Shown: positions 44,160-52,193 of the stretch, in pieces
How positions within the stretch are numbered: the stretch's first letter is position 1
Layout of the letters: each line of letters opens with the position of its first letter
DNA from: JAAYAO01 sp051133435
GTDB taxonomy: Bacteria > Actinomycetota > Actinomycetes > Propionibacteriales > Propionibacteriaceae
DNA: 64,000 nt
Reading direction: 5' to 3'
Assembly (NCBI RefSeq): GCF_051133435.1
Contig: NZ_JBPGNY010000001.1
Coordinates: 248,001 to 312,000 of the forward strand
The notes under the pieces: model-generated
What the model saw: only the letters and a program-made list of their open reading frames with translations
The model's database searches: none
Told to the model about the DNA's origin: nothing
Program-made: the position numbers and the translations under genes

Positions 44160-45114
44160 CGCCGAACACCTCTTCCTCGACCCGTCGTCGTCGACGCGCC
44201 AACAGCACCCCGGCGCCCACCGCAACGACGGCCACCACAGTGCCGCCGCCGATCGCCCACGGCAGCCACTGCCCGGACGACTCGGACTCCGGCGCGGCAG
44301 CCGGGGTGGCCTCGGTGGACGGGGTCGACGGGGTGGACGATTCGGCCGGCAGTTCGGCCGCGAACGCGCTCTCGGGGCTGGTCGCATCACCCACCGCGAA
44401 CCGCAACCAGGCCTGATCGGTGTACTGCTGTTTGTTCAGCCCCTCGGCAGTGATCTCAACCCGCACCAAGTACACCCCGGGCTTGGTGAAGATCCAGTTG
44501 GCGTGCGTGTGGGTGTTCAGATCAACCCACGCCTCGCCCGGGGAGGTGCCGTCGTACAGAACCTGTGGCGGGGCGAAGTTGCCCGGCTGCAGGAATACGG
44601 TCATTCGTCCGTCACCATCGACCGGACGGACCTCGGCGAACCGCAGGGTCACGCCCCGGTTGATCTCGGCGACGACGCGGGGGTCCTGGGTATTCCACCC
44701 CAGCCACACCACACCGCTCAGTTCGGTCTGGGGCACCACCCACACGGTGTCCCCGGGCTTGGCGCCGGTGAAGGCGTACTCGTCGGACTCGGGCAGGGCG
44801 GTCTTCGCGGTATCGGAGACCGCGAAGACGGTCTCCTCGGGCCGGCGCCATACCGGTTTGCCGCCGTTCAGCGCGGCGGTGTCGTCGCGGGCGAGCAGGG
44901 TCCACGTGCCGTCGACGAACCTCGGGCCCAGGTCAACATGGCCGGCCTCGATCACGGCCCGATCGTCGGCGATCGGTTCGTCGCTGTCGACCCGCTGTTG
45001 CAGCGCCGGGTCGTCCGAACCGAGATCGGGATCGGGGCTCGGGCTGTCCGCGAACGCCGCAACGGGCACCATCAACACCACCCCGGCCAGGGCCGTGGCA
45101 AAGAGTCGTCTCAT
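44152..45114 (-). CDS. membrane-anchored surface-repeat protein of the ABC locus
   Basis: The 320-residue protein has a signal peptide (1-22), one actinobacterial surface-repeat (choice-of-anchor M) domain and a C-terminal membrane anchor (about 277-300) with a basic stop (RRRRR). The domain opens with GHVD (58-61), contains VWLGWNTQDP and closes with NTHTHANWIFTKPGVY (about 200-215; H202, H204). There is no LPXTG motif; a Ser/Thr/Pro-rich linker precedes the membrane segment. It probably presents metal or a binding partner near the transporter. Overlaps both neighbours by a few bases. Confidence 0.88.
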   Translation of the reverse strand: MRRLFATALAGVVLMVPVAAFADSPSPDPDLGSDDPALQQRVDSDEPIADDRAVIEAGHVDLGPRFVDGTWTLLARDDTAALNGGKPVWRRPEETVFAVSDTAKTALPESDEYAFTGAKPGDTVWVVPQTELSGVVWLGWNTQDPRVVAEINRGVTLRFAEVRPVDGDGRMTVFLQPGNFAPPQVLYDGTSPGEAWVDLNTHTHANWIFTKPGVYLVRVEITAEGLNKQQYTDQAWLRFAVGDATSPESAFAAELPAESSTPSTPSTEATPAAAPESESSGQWLPWAIGGGTVVAVVAVGAGVLLARRRRRVEEEVFGDE

Positions 45115-46706
45115 TCGTCATCCTTGAGGTCGTTGTCGCCCAGCGGGGTGCCGCCCAGGCAACGCGCCAACGAGTCGGCATTGGCGCGCATCATGTCGGG
45201 ATAGGTCGCTGTCCGAGGCGTGAAAGCGTCGCCCCAGATCCGGCACACCCGGGTGCCGGTGTGTTTGGCCGCCTCGATCAGGGCCGTCGATTGTTGGCTG
45301 GCATTCGGTTCCAGAAACACCGCCGGCAGGCCCAGGTCGGCCAGGGTGCGGCTGAGCCGGCGCCGATCGGCCAGCGACGGTTCCTGTGCCGGCGAGGGCG
45401 CCACCACGGCCGCGATGCTCAGGCCGTACCGGTGCGCCAGATAGCCGTAACCGTCATGGGTGGTGACCAGGTGCCGGTTGTTCTCCGGGATGCTCTGCAC
45501 CGATCGCTCGACGTATTCATGTACCTCGTCGAGTTCGGCAATCGCCTCGGCGGCATTGGCCCGGTAGGTGCCCGCATGAGCCGGGTCGACGGCGATCAGT
45601 TGGTCGCGGATCACCTCGAGGTAAGCCTGGGCATTGCGCACGTCCTGCCACAGATGTGGGTCGATCTCGCCGTGGACGTGTTTACCCAGCACTGCCTGCG
45701 GCAGTTGGTACACGTCGCGGCCCGGACGCTCGATGAACCGGTAAGCCGGGTCGGCCGGAACCGGCATCAGGGCCTTCGGCGGTACCGAGATCACCACCCG
45801 GTCGAGGTCGACCACACCCATGCCGGGGACGCCGGAGTTCTTGTCGGCCACCTTGTCGGAGTGAATCTCGAGTCGCCCGGTGTTCAGGTTGACGGTCAGG
45901 TCGGCGTGCCCTTCGGACAGCACCACCGAGCGACCCGTGGTGCCCGGGTCGATGCCCACCGCGACGAGGAGTTCGCCGTGCTGGACATCGCGGGGCCGGG
46001 CGGCCGGGTCGGGACGGTACTGCGCCCGGAACTTGAGCCGATACAGCCCCGGTTCGGTGAATGCCCAACTCATGTGGGTATGCGCGTCCAACGGCAGGGA
46101 CGTCGAGTCCTCGGCGAAATCGCGCCCCGCATCGAAACCGTCGGCGGAGTTGAACACCGAGTCGGGCCGTCCGAAGGTGCCGGTGACGAACCCGTGGGCA
46201 CCCCCGGGGCCGGACGCGTCGACCATGGCCACCTCGACCGCCGCGGCACGGGTCGCCCCGGGTTTCTTGCCGGCCACCCGCAACCCCAGCCACACCGTGT
46301 CCAGGGAGTGGTTCTCGACCAACGGAATGATCTCGGCCGAGTACCCGGAGGCTTCCTCGGCCAACGCGACATGGCGGGCCCCGTCGGGCAGGTTGGCGTC
46401 GATGGCCCGAATCAGCGACTGTTCCTCGAGCATCAGGTAGTTCGAGAAGGCCAGCCGGGCATGCACGATATCGCGCACATCACGCAGCGTCGGTTCGTAG
46501 GTGTGCGGGTCGGCCCCCGGCGGTACGAGCCCGACCACATGGGCGGCATCGCCGGCCACCCGACGGGTCAGGTCCGCCACGATCCCGGTGGTGGCCACCA
46601 CGGTGACCCGGTCGTCGGTGGCGGCGGGGGTACTGCGTCCGGGCAGCACGATGGTGGCGGCCAGCGCGAGGCCGACCGCCACCACCTTGATCGGAACTCG
46701 GCTCAC
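45111..46706 (-). CDS. metal-binding ABC substrate protein with inserted surface-repeat domain
   Basis: The 531-residue protein is a ZnuA/PsaA-type solute-binding protein split by an internal repeat domain. The N-terminal lobe has VVATTGIVADLTRRV and PHTYEPT (H68). A surface-repeat domain is inserted at about 115-335, with DAHTHMSWAFTEPGLY (H209, H211) and EGHADLTVN. The binding protein resumes at HVHGEIDPHLWQDV and ends with HDGYGYLAHRYGL and a WGDAF segment, supplying further metal ligands. A signal peptide is seen, but no lipobox Cys, so anchoring differs from classical ZnuA. Confidence 0.9.
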   Translation of the reverse strand: MSRVPIKVVAVGLALAATIVLPGRSTPAATDDRVTVVATTGIVADLTRRVAGDAAHVVGLVPPGADPHTYEPTLRDVRDIVHARLAFSNYLMLEEQSLIRAIDANLPDGARHVALAEEASGYSAEIIPLVENHSLDTVWLGLRVAGKKPGATRAAAVEVAMVDASGPGGAHGFVTGTFGRPDSVFNSADGFDAGRDFAEDSTSLPLDAHTHMSWAFTEPGLYRLKFRAQYRPDPAARPRDVQHGELLVAVGIDPGTTGRSVVLSEGHADLTVNLNTGRLEIHSDKVADKNSGVPGMGVVDLDRVVISVPPKALMPVPADPAYRFIERPGRDVYQLPQAVLGKHVHGEIDPHLWQDVRNAQAYLEVIRDQLIAVDPAHAGTYRANAAEAIAELDEVHEYVERSVQSIPENNRHLVTTHDGYGYLAHRYGLSIAAVVAPSPAQEPSLADRRRLSRTLADLGLPAVFLEPNASQQSTALIEAAKHTGTRVCRIWGDAFTPRTATYPDMMRANADSLARCLGGTPLGDNDLKDDE

Positions 46707-48637
46707 GCGCCGGACCGACGCAGTGCGGCCGCCCCGAAGGCGACGACGGCCAGGGCCGCCAGAGCCGCACCCGAACCACCGGTTGCTTCGCTGCCGGTCA
46801 TGGCGCCGGTATCAGCACCGGTACGGGGCAGCCCCTTGGGCGGGGTGCAGGGCTGACCATCGGGGTATTGCCACTTCTTCTCGATGACCATCTGCTTGCC
46901 ACCGACGGTGGTGATCTTCGGCTTGGCAGCTGCGGGAGCATCGGCTGCGGGCGCATCCTTGGCTCCGGCCGCACCGGGAGTGTAGGTGAACCACTTCTCG
47001 CCGACGATCTGGCCGAGGCTGCCCGAGGTGAAGACGCCCACCTTGCCCGGCCCGGTTGCCGACTCCAGGGTGAAAGTCACCTCACCGGTGCTTCCGGCCA
47101 GCAACGACTCATGCTGAGTGTTGGCACCCAGCCACGGCACGCCGTTGACCTGCGCCGAGGCGATCATCCACACCTGCGACCCGGCCGGGGCCAGGAACTC
47201 CAGACCTGCGGGGATGGTGGTTTTGGCCGTGTCCCCCAAGGCGAAGGTGAGCGAGTTCGGCTCGACCCACGTCGCGGGTGACTGCCGGTCGTCCTTGATC
47301 TTGGCCGCCAGCTTGCCGTCCACGATCTGGGCACCGAAGTCGAAGTGTCCGTTGTTCGCTCCGGAAGCTCCCGGCCCGACCTGGAAGATCAAGGTTCCGG
47401 TGGCCGACAGGGCTTCGCCCGACTTCGACTTCGTCGTTTGCCGCACGGTCAGCGTGTAGGTGCCCGGTTTGGTGAAGACCCAGTTCGGGTGGACGTGGGT
47501 GTTGGCGGGCACGGTGTGGCTGCCCTCGGTGGCGCCGGCACTCGGCGCTGTACCTTCCTTCGGTGCCGCGCCTTCCTTCGGTGCTGTGCCTTCCTTCGGT
47601 GCCGCGCCGGAGCCGGAGGCGTCGCGGGGTTGCTCGCCGGCAGCCTTGATCTCCTCCGGCGTGGCCGGACGCTTCACCTCGACCGGCTTGCACACCCGGG
47701 CAGCAGCCGGCGGCGCCGGGGTACCCGGCTCACCGAGCGGAGCAGGTGCCGATGAACTCGGTACGGGGTCGGGGGTGGGGTCCGGGTTCTGCGTCGGCTC
47801 CGGCGTGGGATCCGGGGCCTGTGTGGGATCCGACGTGGGCTCCGGATCCGAAGTCGGCGTGGGCTCCGGGTCCGCAGTCGGGGTGGGATCCGGCGTGGGG
47901 TCCGGGGTCGGATCCGGGGTGGGGTCCGGGGTCGGCTCCGGAGCCGGATCCGCAGCGGGCTCATACCCCTTCCCGCGGAATTCGTCGCCCACGGTGAAGG
48001 TGTAGGTGGCATCGTTACTGCGCACTTCCTGCCCGTCCTTCACCCCTGTCGCGTGCAGGGTGATCCGGTACACGCCGGGCTGACCGAAGACCCAGTTCGC
48101 GTGGGTGTGGGCCGGAATGCTCTGGTCGCGCACGGCACCGGCGGTGAGTTGGGTGGCACCGCCTTCCAGCAAGGGCTCCGTTCCACCGAATGTTCCCTGG
48201 CCGAACAGGTGGATGGTTCCCGGTCCGGTGACCTCGGTGAAGTGGAGTTTGATACCGGGCTCGAAGCCGGAACCCTGGATGGGCAGCGTGTCCCAGCCCG
48301 GCCAGAGCAGGTCGTGATCCTGGACCAACGGAAGCACATATCCCTCGGGGCTGCCCGGAATGGTGTCGGGAAGCCCGGTCCGGAAGGCGGCGGACTTGAC
48401 GTTCAGCTCGACCCGACCGGGGTCTTGCCGCACGTGGGACCCGGTGACGTCTTCCTTGAGGTCCAGGGTCAGCCCGTCATTCTCGGCGACGACGTTGAAT
48501 GCATCCACATGCCCCTTGTCGATCACCAGGATGTCATTGGCATGGCCCGGAATCGGTATCGCCGCAACCGCGAGGGCGGCGGCGACGCCGACCGCGAACG
48601 CTCGCCAGCGTCCCCGGGTCTTCGTTGCTGTGCTCAT
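46703..48637 (-). CDS. LPXTG-type surface-repeat protein
   Basis: The 644-residue protein has a signal peptide (about 12-33), a first surface-repeat domain (GHVD at 42-45; HTHANWVFGQPGVY from 177), a TPDP-rich stalk (about 223-288), an APKEG-repeat stretch, a second set of repeat motifs (NTHVHPNWVFTKPGTY, then NGHFDFGAQ) and a sorting signal LPRTG followed by a hydrophobic stretch and RRSGA. Sortase anchoring to the wall is expected. It is the first gene of the ABC locus, 27 bp downstream of a Fur/Zur-type box. Confidence 0.9.
   Translation of the reverse strand: MSTATKTRGRWRAFAVGVAAALAVAAIPIPGHANDILVIDKGHVDAFNVVAENDGLTLDLKEDVTGSHVRQDPGRVELNVKSAAFRTGLPDTIPGSPEGYVLPLVQDHDLLWPGWDTLPIQGSGFEPGIKLHFTEVTGPGTIHLFGQGTFGGTEPLLEGGATQLTAGAVRDQSIPAHTHANWVFGQPGVYRITLHATGVKDGQEVRSNDATYTFTVGDEFRGKGYEPAADPAPEPTPDPTPDPTPDPTPDPTPTADPEPTPTSDPEPTSDPTQAPDPTPEPTQNPDPTPDPVPSSSAPAPLGEPGTPAPPAAARVCKPVEVKRPATPEEIKAAGEQPRDASGSGAAPKEGTAPKEGAAPKEGTAPSAGATEGSHTVPANTHVHPNWVFTKPGTYTLTVRQTTKSKSGEALSATGTLIFQVGPGASGANNGHFDFGAQIVDGKLAAKIKDDRQSPATWVEPNSLTFALGDTAKTTIPAGLEFLAPAGSQVWMIASAQVNGVPWLGANTQHESLLAGSTGEVTFTLESATGPGKVGVFTSGSLGQIVGEKWFTYTPGAAGAKDAPAADAPAAAKPKITTVGGKQMVIEKKWQYPDGQPCTPPKGLPRTGADTGAMTGSEATGGSGAALAALAVVAFGAAALRRSGA
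47545..47608 (-). repeat. 18-bp tandem repeats encoding APKEGx
   Basis: About three and a half copies of an 18-bp unit (plus strand CCTTCCTTCGGTGCCGCG) encode APKEGT/APKEGA hexapeptides between the stalk and the second repeat block of the LPXTG protein. Confidence 0.75.
47776..47971 (-). repeat. Pro-Thr-Asp repeat stalk of the LPXTG protein
   Basis: Degenerate 12-bp and 6-bp units (GGGTCCGGGGTC-like on the plus strand) encode PTPDPTPDP and SDPEPT sequences, a wall-spanning stalk type. Units near 47880-47940 are almost identical. Confidence 0.75.
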
Positions 48638-48663
48638 CTTCAGCGCTCCAGTTCCTTATCGAG

Positions 48664-48684
48664 AGTCATAATCATTATCATTTA
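48664..48684 (-). promoter_or_regulatory. Fur/Zur-type operator upstream of the anchored-repeat ABC locus
   Basis: The AT-rich element contains TGATAATGATTATGA on the minus strand (48666-48680), a near-palindrome matching Fur-family boxes, in an otherwise GC-rich gap. It lies 27-47 bp upstream of the first gene, in the core promoter. Because the operon encodes a Zn/Mn-type transporter, Zur is the likelier regulator than Fur, but this is inference. The rest of the gap (48685-48891) shows nothing else distinct. Confidence 0.7.
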
Positions 48685-48891
48685 GGCCCCTGTGGAGCAA
48701 CTCGACGGGCCCCCTGGACGAGCCCGGTTTCCCGGTGACCGGAGCAGGCGGGAAAACCGCTCTCGACGGGCTCGCCGGAGACCTACAACGCAGCGCGATT
48801 GCCCGGCCGGTGATGGTGTTGGCGACGATGTCCGCCCCGATCTGAAGTGCCCGGCCTCCGACAGTCGGCCGATGAGCCGCCCGTCGCCGAG

Positions 48892-48897
48892 TACACT
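48892..48897 (+). promoter_or_regulatory. -10-like element of the helD gene
   Basis: TACACT ends 12 nt before the ATG at 48910, which would leave a leader of only about 6 nt. No ribosome site is seen. This supports the ATG at 48910 over an upstream GTG at 48847. Confidence 0.35.
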
Positions 48898-48909
48898 GGT
48901 TCGTCTGTA

Positions 48910-51138
48910 ATGCCAGGTCGCCGTGATCGGAGTAGTTTGCCCGCACCACCCAGCACCGGTTCCGTCGAGCGTGAACTCGCCATCGAGCAGGCTCATGTCG
49001 ACGCCGTATACGCCAGACTCAACGAAGCCACTCGTGCCGCCCAGCAGGTCGCCACCGAGGGGCGCGCATTGTTCCAGTCCGACCGGGCCAACTTCGTGCG
49101 CGACGAGGACGGCACCGGCCTGCTCGAACGCGACGTCTTCGCCTTCCAGGCCGCCCGCCGACTGGCCACCCTGGACGCCGAGCACGAGGGGCTGGTCTTC
49201 GGCCGGCTCGACCGCACCGACTCCGAGGTGCGCTACATCGGCCGGATCGGGGTGCGCGACGAGGATTACGAACCGCTGGTGATCGACTGGCGGGCCCGGG
49301 CCGCCGAACCCTTCTACCGGGCCACCCCGTCCGACCCGATGGAGGTGGTGCGCCGCCGGGTGCTGCGCTGCCGCGGGGAACGGGTGATCGGCATCGAGGA
49401 CGACCTGCTGGACGGGTCCGGTGACCATTCCGACCTGGTGGTGGTCGGTGAGGGTGCCCTGATGGCCGCGCTGGCGCGGGCCCGGGGCCACCAGATGCGC
49501 GACATCGTCGCGACCATCCAGGCCGAACAGGACGAGGCGATCCGCGCCCCCTACCAGGGTGTGACGATCATCAACGGTGGGCCCGGCACCGGCAAGACCG
49601 TGGTGGCCCTGCACCGGGCCGCCTACCTGCTGTACTCGCATCGCAAGCGCTTCGAGAACGGTGGGGTGCTGGTGGTCGGCCCCTCGCGCACCTTCATGAA
49701 CTACATCGAGCGGGTGCTGCCCTCCCTGGGTGAGGATTCGGTGAACCTGCGCTCCATCGGCCAGGTGCCCAGCGATGTGATCACCCTGGAGGGGGAACGT
49801 CTCGACGACCCCCCGGTCGGCACCATCAAGGGCAGCCTGCGGATGGTGACCGTGTTGCGCAAGCTGGCCGCTCTACCGATGTCGCCCGGCACCGAACTGC
49901 GGGTCAGCGTGAAGGGCCTGGTGCTCACCCTGCGCAGCGACGAGCTGGAGCGGATCCGCAGCGCGGTGTGGCGGGTACACCGTCCCAACGGTGCCCGGGA
50001 ACAGGCCGAACGCGCCCTGTTGGACGCGCTGTGGGAGCAGGCGGACGAGACCGGGGACCTGCAGGTCGACGACCGCGATCAGTTCGACGATCTGATCACC
50101 GATCAGGCCGCCTTCCGGATGTTCTGCAATGCCTGGTGGCCGGTGCTGGAGGCCCCGGCGGTGCTGGCCCGGCTGGCCGACCCGGCCGTGGTCGCCGCGG
50201 TCGGTGAGGGCACCTTGAACCGTCGCGACCAGTTGTTGCTGGCCGAGTCCTACCGCGACCGGAGGTCCTGGTCGGTGGCCGACGCGGCCCTGCTGGACGA
50301 GTTGGTGCACATTCTCGGCCCCGTCCCGCCCCCCGATGACGAGGGGGTGCTGCCGGTGTTCCTGCCGGACGGTTCGGAGGTCACCGAGGTGGTCACCACC
50401 GCCGACCGGTTGCGCAACCAGACCGATCACGAGCAGACCGGCGAACCGCACAGCACCTACGCCCACGTGTTGGTCGACGAGGCCCAGGACATCACCCCGA
50501 TGCAGTGGCGGATGCTGCGCCGACGCGGGCCACAGGCATCCTGGACGATCGTCGGTGACCCGGCCCAGTCGTCCTGGCCCGACCCGGACGAAACCCAACG
50601 CGCGATCCAGGAGCTGATCGGCACCGCCCCGACCCGGCGCTTCCGGATGAGCACCAACTACCGTTCCCCGGCCGAGGTCTTCGATCTGGCCGCGACCGTG
50701 GTGACCGCGGCGTGGCCGGAGGCCGACCTGCCGCGAGCGGTGCGTTCCACCGGGGTGGAACCGTTGCTGCTCACCAGCACCCCCGAACGGGCCGACCGCA
50801 CCGTGATCGAGTCGGTGAAGGAACTGGCCGCCGAGGTCGAGGGCACGATCGGGGTGATCGGCCCCTCGGCCCGCCTCGGGGCGATCGAGGCCCTGATCAC
50901 CCACGACTCCGGTTTGGACGCGATCCGCGACCGGCTGGTGGTGATCACCCCGCTGGAGGCCAAGGGTCTGGAGTACGACGCGGTGGTGGTGGTCGACCCC
51001 GACGCGATCGTCGCCGAGTTCCCCGGCGGGGTGCGGATTCTCTACGTGGCGCTGACCCGTCCGACCCAGCAGTTGGTGGTGCTCGACGTCAACCCGAAGG
51101 CGCTGCCCGGTAAGTGGCGCGCCCCGCTGAACGCCTGA
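48910..51138 (+). CDS. helD: HelD-type RNA polymerase-recycling ATPase
   Basis: The 742-residue UvrD-like protein fits HelD, which removes stalled RNA polymerase from DNA. It has an N-terminal coiled-coil arm (about 18-60), Walker A GGPGTGKT at about 223-230, Walker B VLVDEAQDITPMQW, and motif VI VALTRPTQQLVVL. The segment FGRLDRTDSEVRYIGRIGVRD is a HelD hallmark (cited here as GRLDRTDSEVRYIGRIG). Rifamycin-protecting HelR belongs to the same family; no rifamycin-associated element is seen upstream. UvrD proper is excluded by the layout. Confidence 0.9.
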   Translation: MPGRRDRSSLPAPPSTGSVERELAIEQAHVDAVYARLNEATRAAQQVATEGRALFQSDRANFVRDEDGTGLLERDVFAFQAARRLATLDAEHEGLVFGRLDRTDSEVRYIGRIGVRDEDYEPLVIDWRARAAEPFYRATPSDPMEVVRRRVLRCRGERVIGIEDDLLDGSGDHSDLVVVGEGALMAALARARGHQMRDIVATIQAEQDEAIRAPYQGVTIINGGPGTGKTVVALHRAAYLLYSHRKRFENGGVLVVGPSRTFMNYIERVLPSLGEDSVNLRSIGQVPSDVITLEGERLDDPPVGTIKGSLRMVTVLRKLAALPMSPGTELRVSVKGLVLTLRSDELERIRSAVWRVHRPNGAREQAERALLDALWEQADETGDLQVDDRDQFDDLITDQAAFRMFCNAWWPVLEAPAVLARLADPAVVAAVGEGTLNRRDQLLLAESYRDRRSWSVADAALLDELVHILGPVPPPDDEGVLPVFLPDGSEVTEVVTTADRLRNQTDHEQTGEPHSTYAHVLVDEAQDITPMQWRMLRRRGPQASWTIVGDPAQSSWPDPDETQRAIQELIGTAPTRRFRMSTNYRSPAEVFDLAATVVTAAWPEADLPRAVRSTGVEPLLLTSTPERADRTVIESVKELAAEVEGTIGVIGPSARLGAIEALITHDSGLDAIRDRLVVITPLEAKGLEYDAVVVVDPDAIVAEFPGGVRILYVALTRPTQQLVVLDVNPKALPGKWRAPLNA

Positions 51139-51198
51139 GACACGGCACGCGACACGGCCCCGTTGGGGCGCACTGCCAGCGCGGCCCCCAGTTGGAGC

Positions 51199-52083
51199 TC
51201 AGCGCGAACGCAGCCGCCGGTGGATCCGCATCGTGGCCCGGGAGCGGTTCTGGGTGAAGAAGTGCAGGCCGGGGGCTCCCCCGTCGAGCAGTTCCTGGGA
51301 CAGTTCGGTACCGATGTCGACCCCGACCTGCCGCACCGCCTCGGGGTCGTCGGCCACCGCACGCAACCGGCGCACCACCGCATCGGGCAGGGCCGCGCCG
51401 GACAGTTCGGCGAAGCGTTCGATCTGGGAGATCGTGGTCACCGGCATGATGCCGGGAATGATCGGAATATCGCAGCCCAGGGCCCGCACCCGGTCAACCA
51501 GTTCAAAGTAGGTGTGCGCCTCGAAGAACAACTGGGTGATCGCGAACGACGCCCCGGCCTCGACCTTGTCGACCAGGATTCGGGCGTCCAGATCGAGATC
51601 CATCTTGTCGGGGTGGGGATCGCAGAAGGCGGCCACACCGACACAGAAGTCCCCCACCTCGCGCACCAGCCGCACCAACTCGGTGGCATTGGCCAGTCCC
51701 TCGGGATGCTGCTGCCAGGGAGCGGTCGGCCCACCGGGCGGGTCACCGCGCACCGCCAGGATGTGGGTCAGCCCGGCTGCGGCATAGGCCTCGATCACCT
51801 CGATCAGTTGCCGACGCGACTGGCTGACACAGGTCAGGTGTGCCATCACCCGGTGCTGGGTGTGGGCCAGCTTCTCGGTGATCTCGATGGTGCGTTCCCG
51901 GGTCGACCCGCTGGCCCCGTAGGTCACCGACACGAAATCGGGCTGTACATCGGCCAGTTCGTCCATGGTGCGGAACAGCAACTCGGCCGCCTCGGCGTCC
52001 TTGGGCGGGAAGAACTCGAAGGAATACAGCGGTCGATCGGCCGTGGCGAGCAGCTCGGCGATCGTGGCGGTCGGGTCGGACAT
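51199..52083 (-). CDS. metF: methylenetetrahydrofolate reductase
   Basis: The 294-residue flavoenzyme reduces methylene-THF to methyl-THF for methionine synthesis. Seen motifs are YSFEFFPPKD, FVSVTYGASGSTRERT, HLTCVSQSR, ILAVRGDPPGG and FAITQLFFEAHTYFELVDRV (last shown only in part). Length is normal. ATG at 52083 is chosen (MSDPTATIAELL). The 110-bp gap to the divergent prenyl synthase gene has no recognisable SAM or cobalamin riboswitch. A weak GCCCC-GTT-GGGGC hairpin (51157-51169) separates it from helD. Confidence 0.96.
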   Translation of the reverse strand: MSDPTATIAELLATADRPLYSFEFFPPKDAEAAELLFRTMDELADVQPDFVSVTYGASGSTRERTIEITEKLAHTQHRVMAHLTCVSQSRRQLIEVIEAYAAAGLTHILAVRGDPPGGPTAPWQQHPEGLANATELVRLVREVGDFCVGVAAFCDPHPDKMDLDLDARILVDKVEAGASFAITQLFFEAHTYFELVDRVRALGCDIPIIPGIMPVTTISQIERFAELSGAALPDAVVRRLRAVADDPEAVRQVGVDIGTELSQELLDGGAPGLHFFTQNRSRATMRIHRRLRSR

Positions 52084-52181
52084 GGCGGCCACCCTAGGGG
52101 TTCGGATACCACCGCAGCATCCGCTGCCACCACGTGAACAACCTTGACCGGACGCCCGGGCGGGGTTGCGGTGCTGCTGGG

Positions 52182-52187
52182 TAGGCT
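52182..52187 (+). promoter_or_regulatory. -10-like element placing a leaderless start
   Basis: TAGGCT ends 6 nt before the GTG at 52194, the distance at which transcription would begin at the start codon itself. A leaderless mRNA is therefore likely for the prenyl synthase gene. No clear -35 hexamer is present. Confidence 0.35.
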
Positions 52188-52193
52188 CCAGGG

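Noticed and set aside
51157..51169. Terminator between helD and metF
   Set aside because: GCCCC-GTT-GGGGC has only a 5-bp stem and a 3-nt loop without T-tract; too weak to list as a feature.
52084..52193. SAM or cobalamin riboswitch upstream of metF
   Set aside because: The 110-bp gap has no box or hairpin set typical of these elements.
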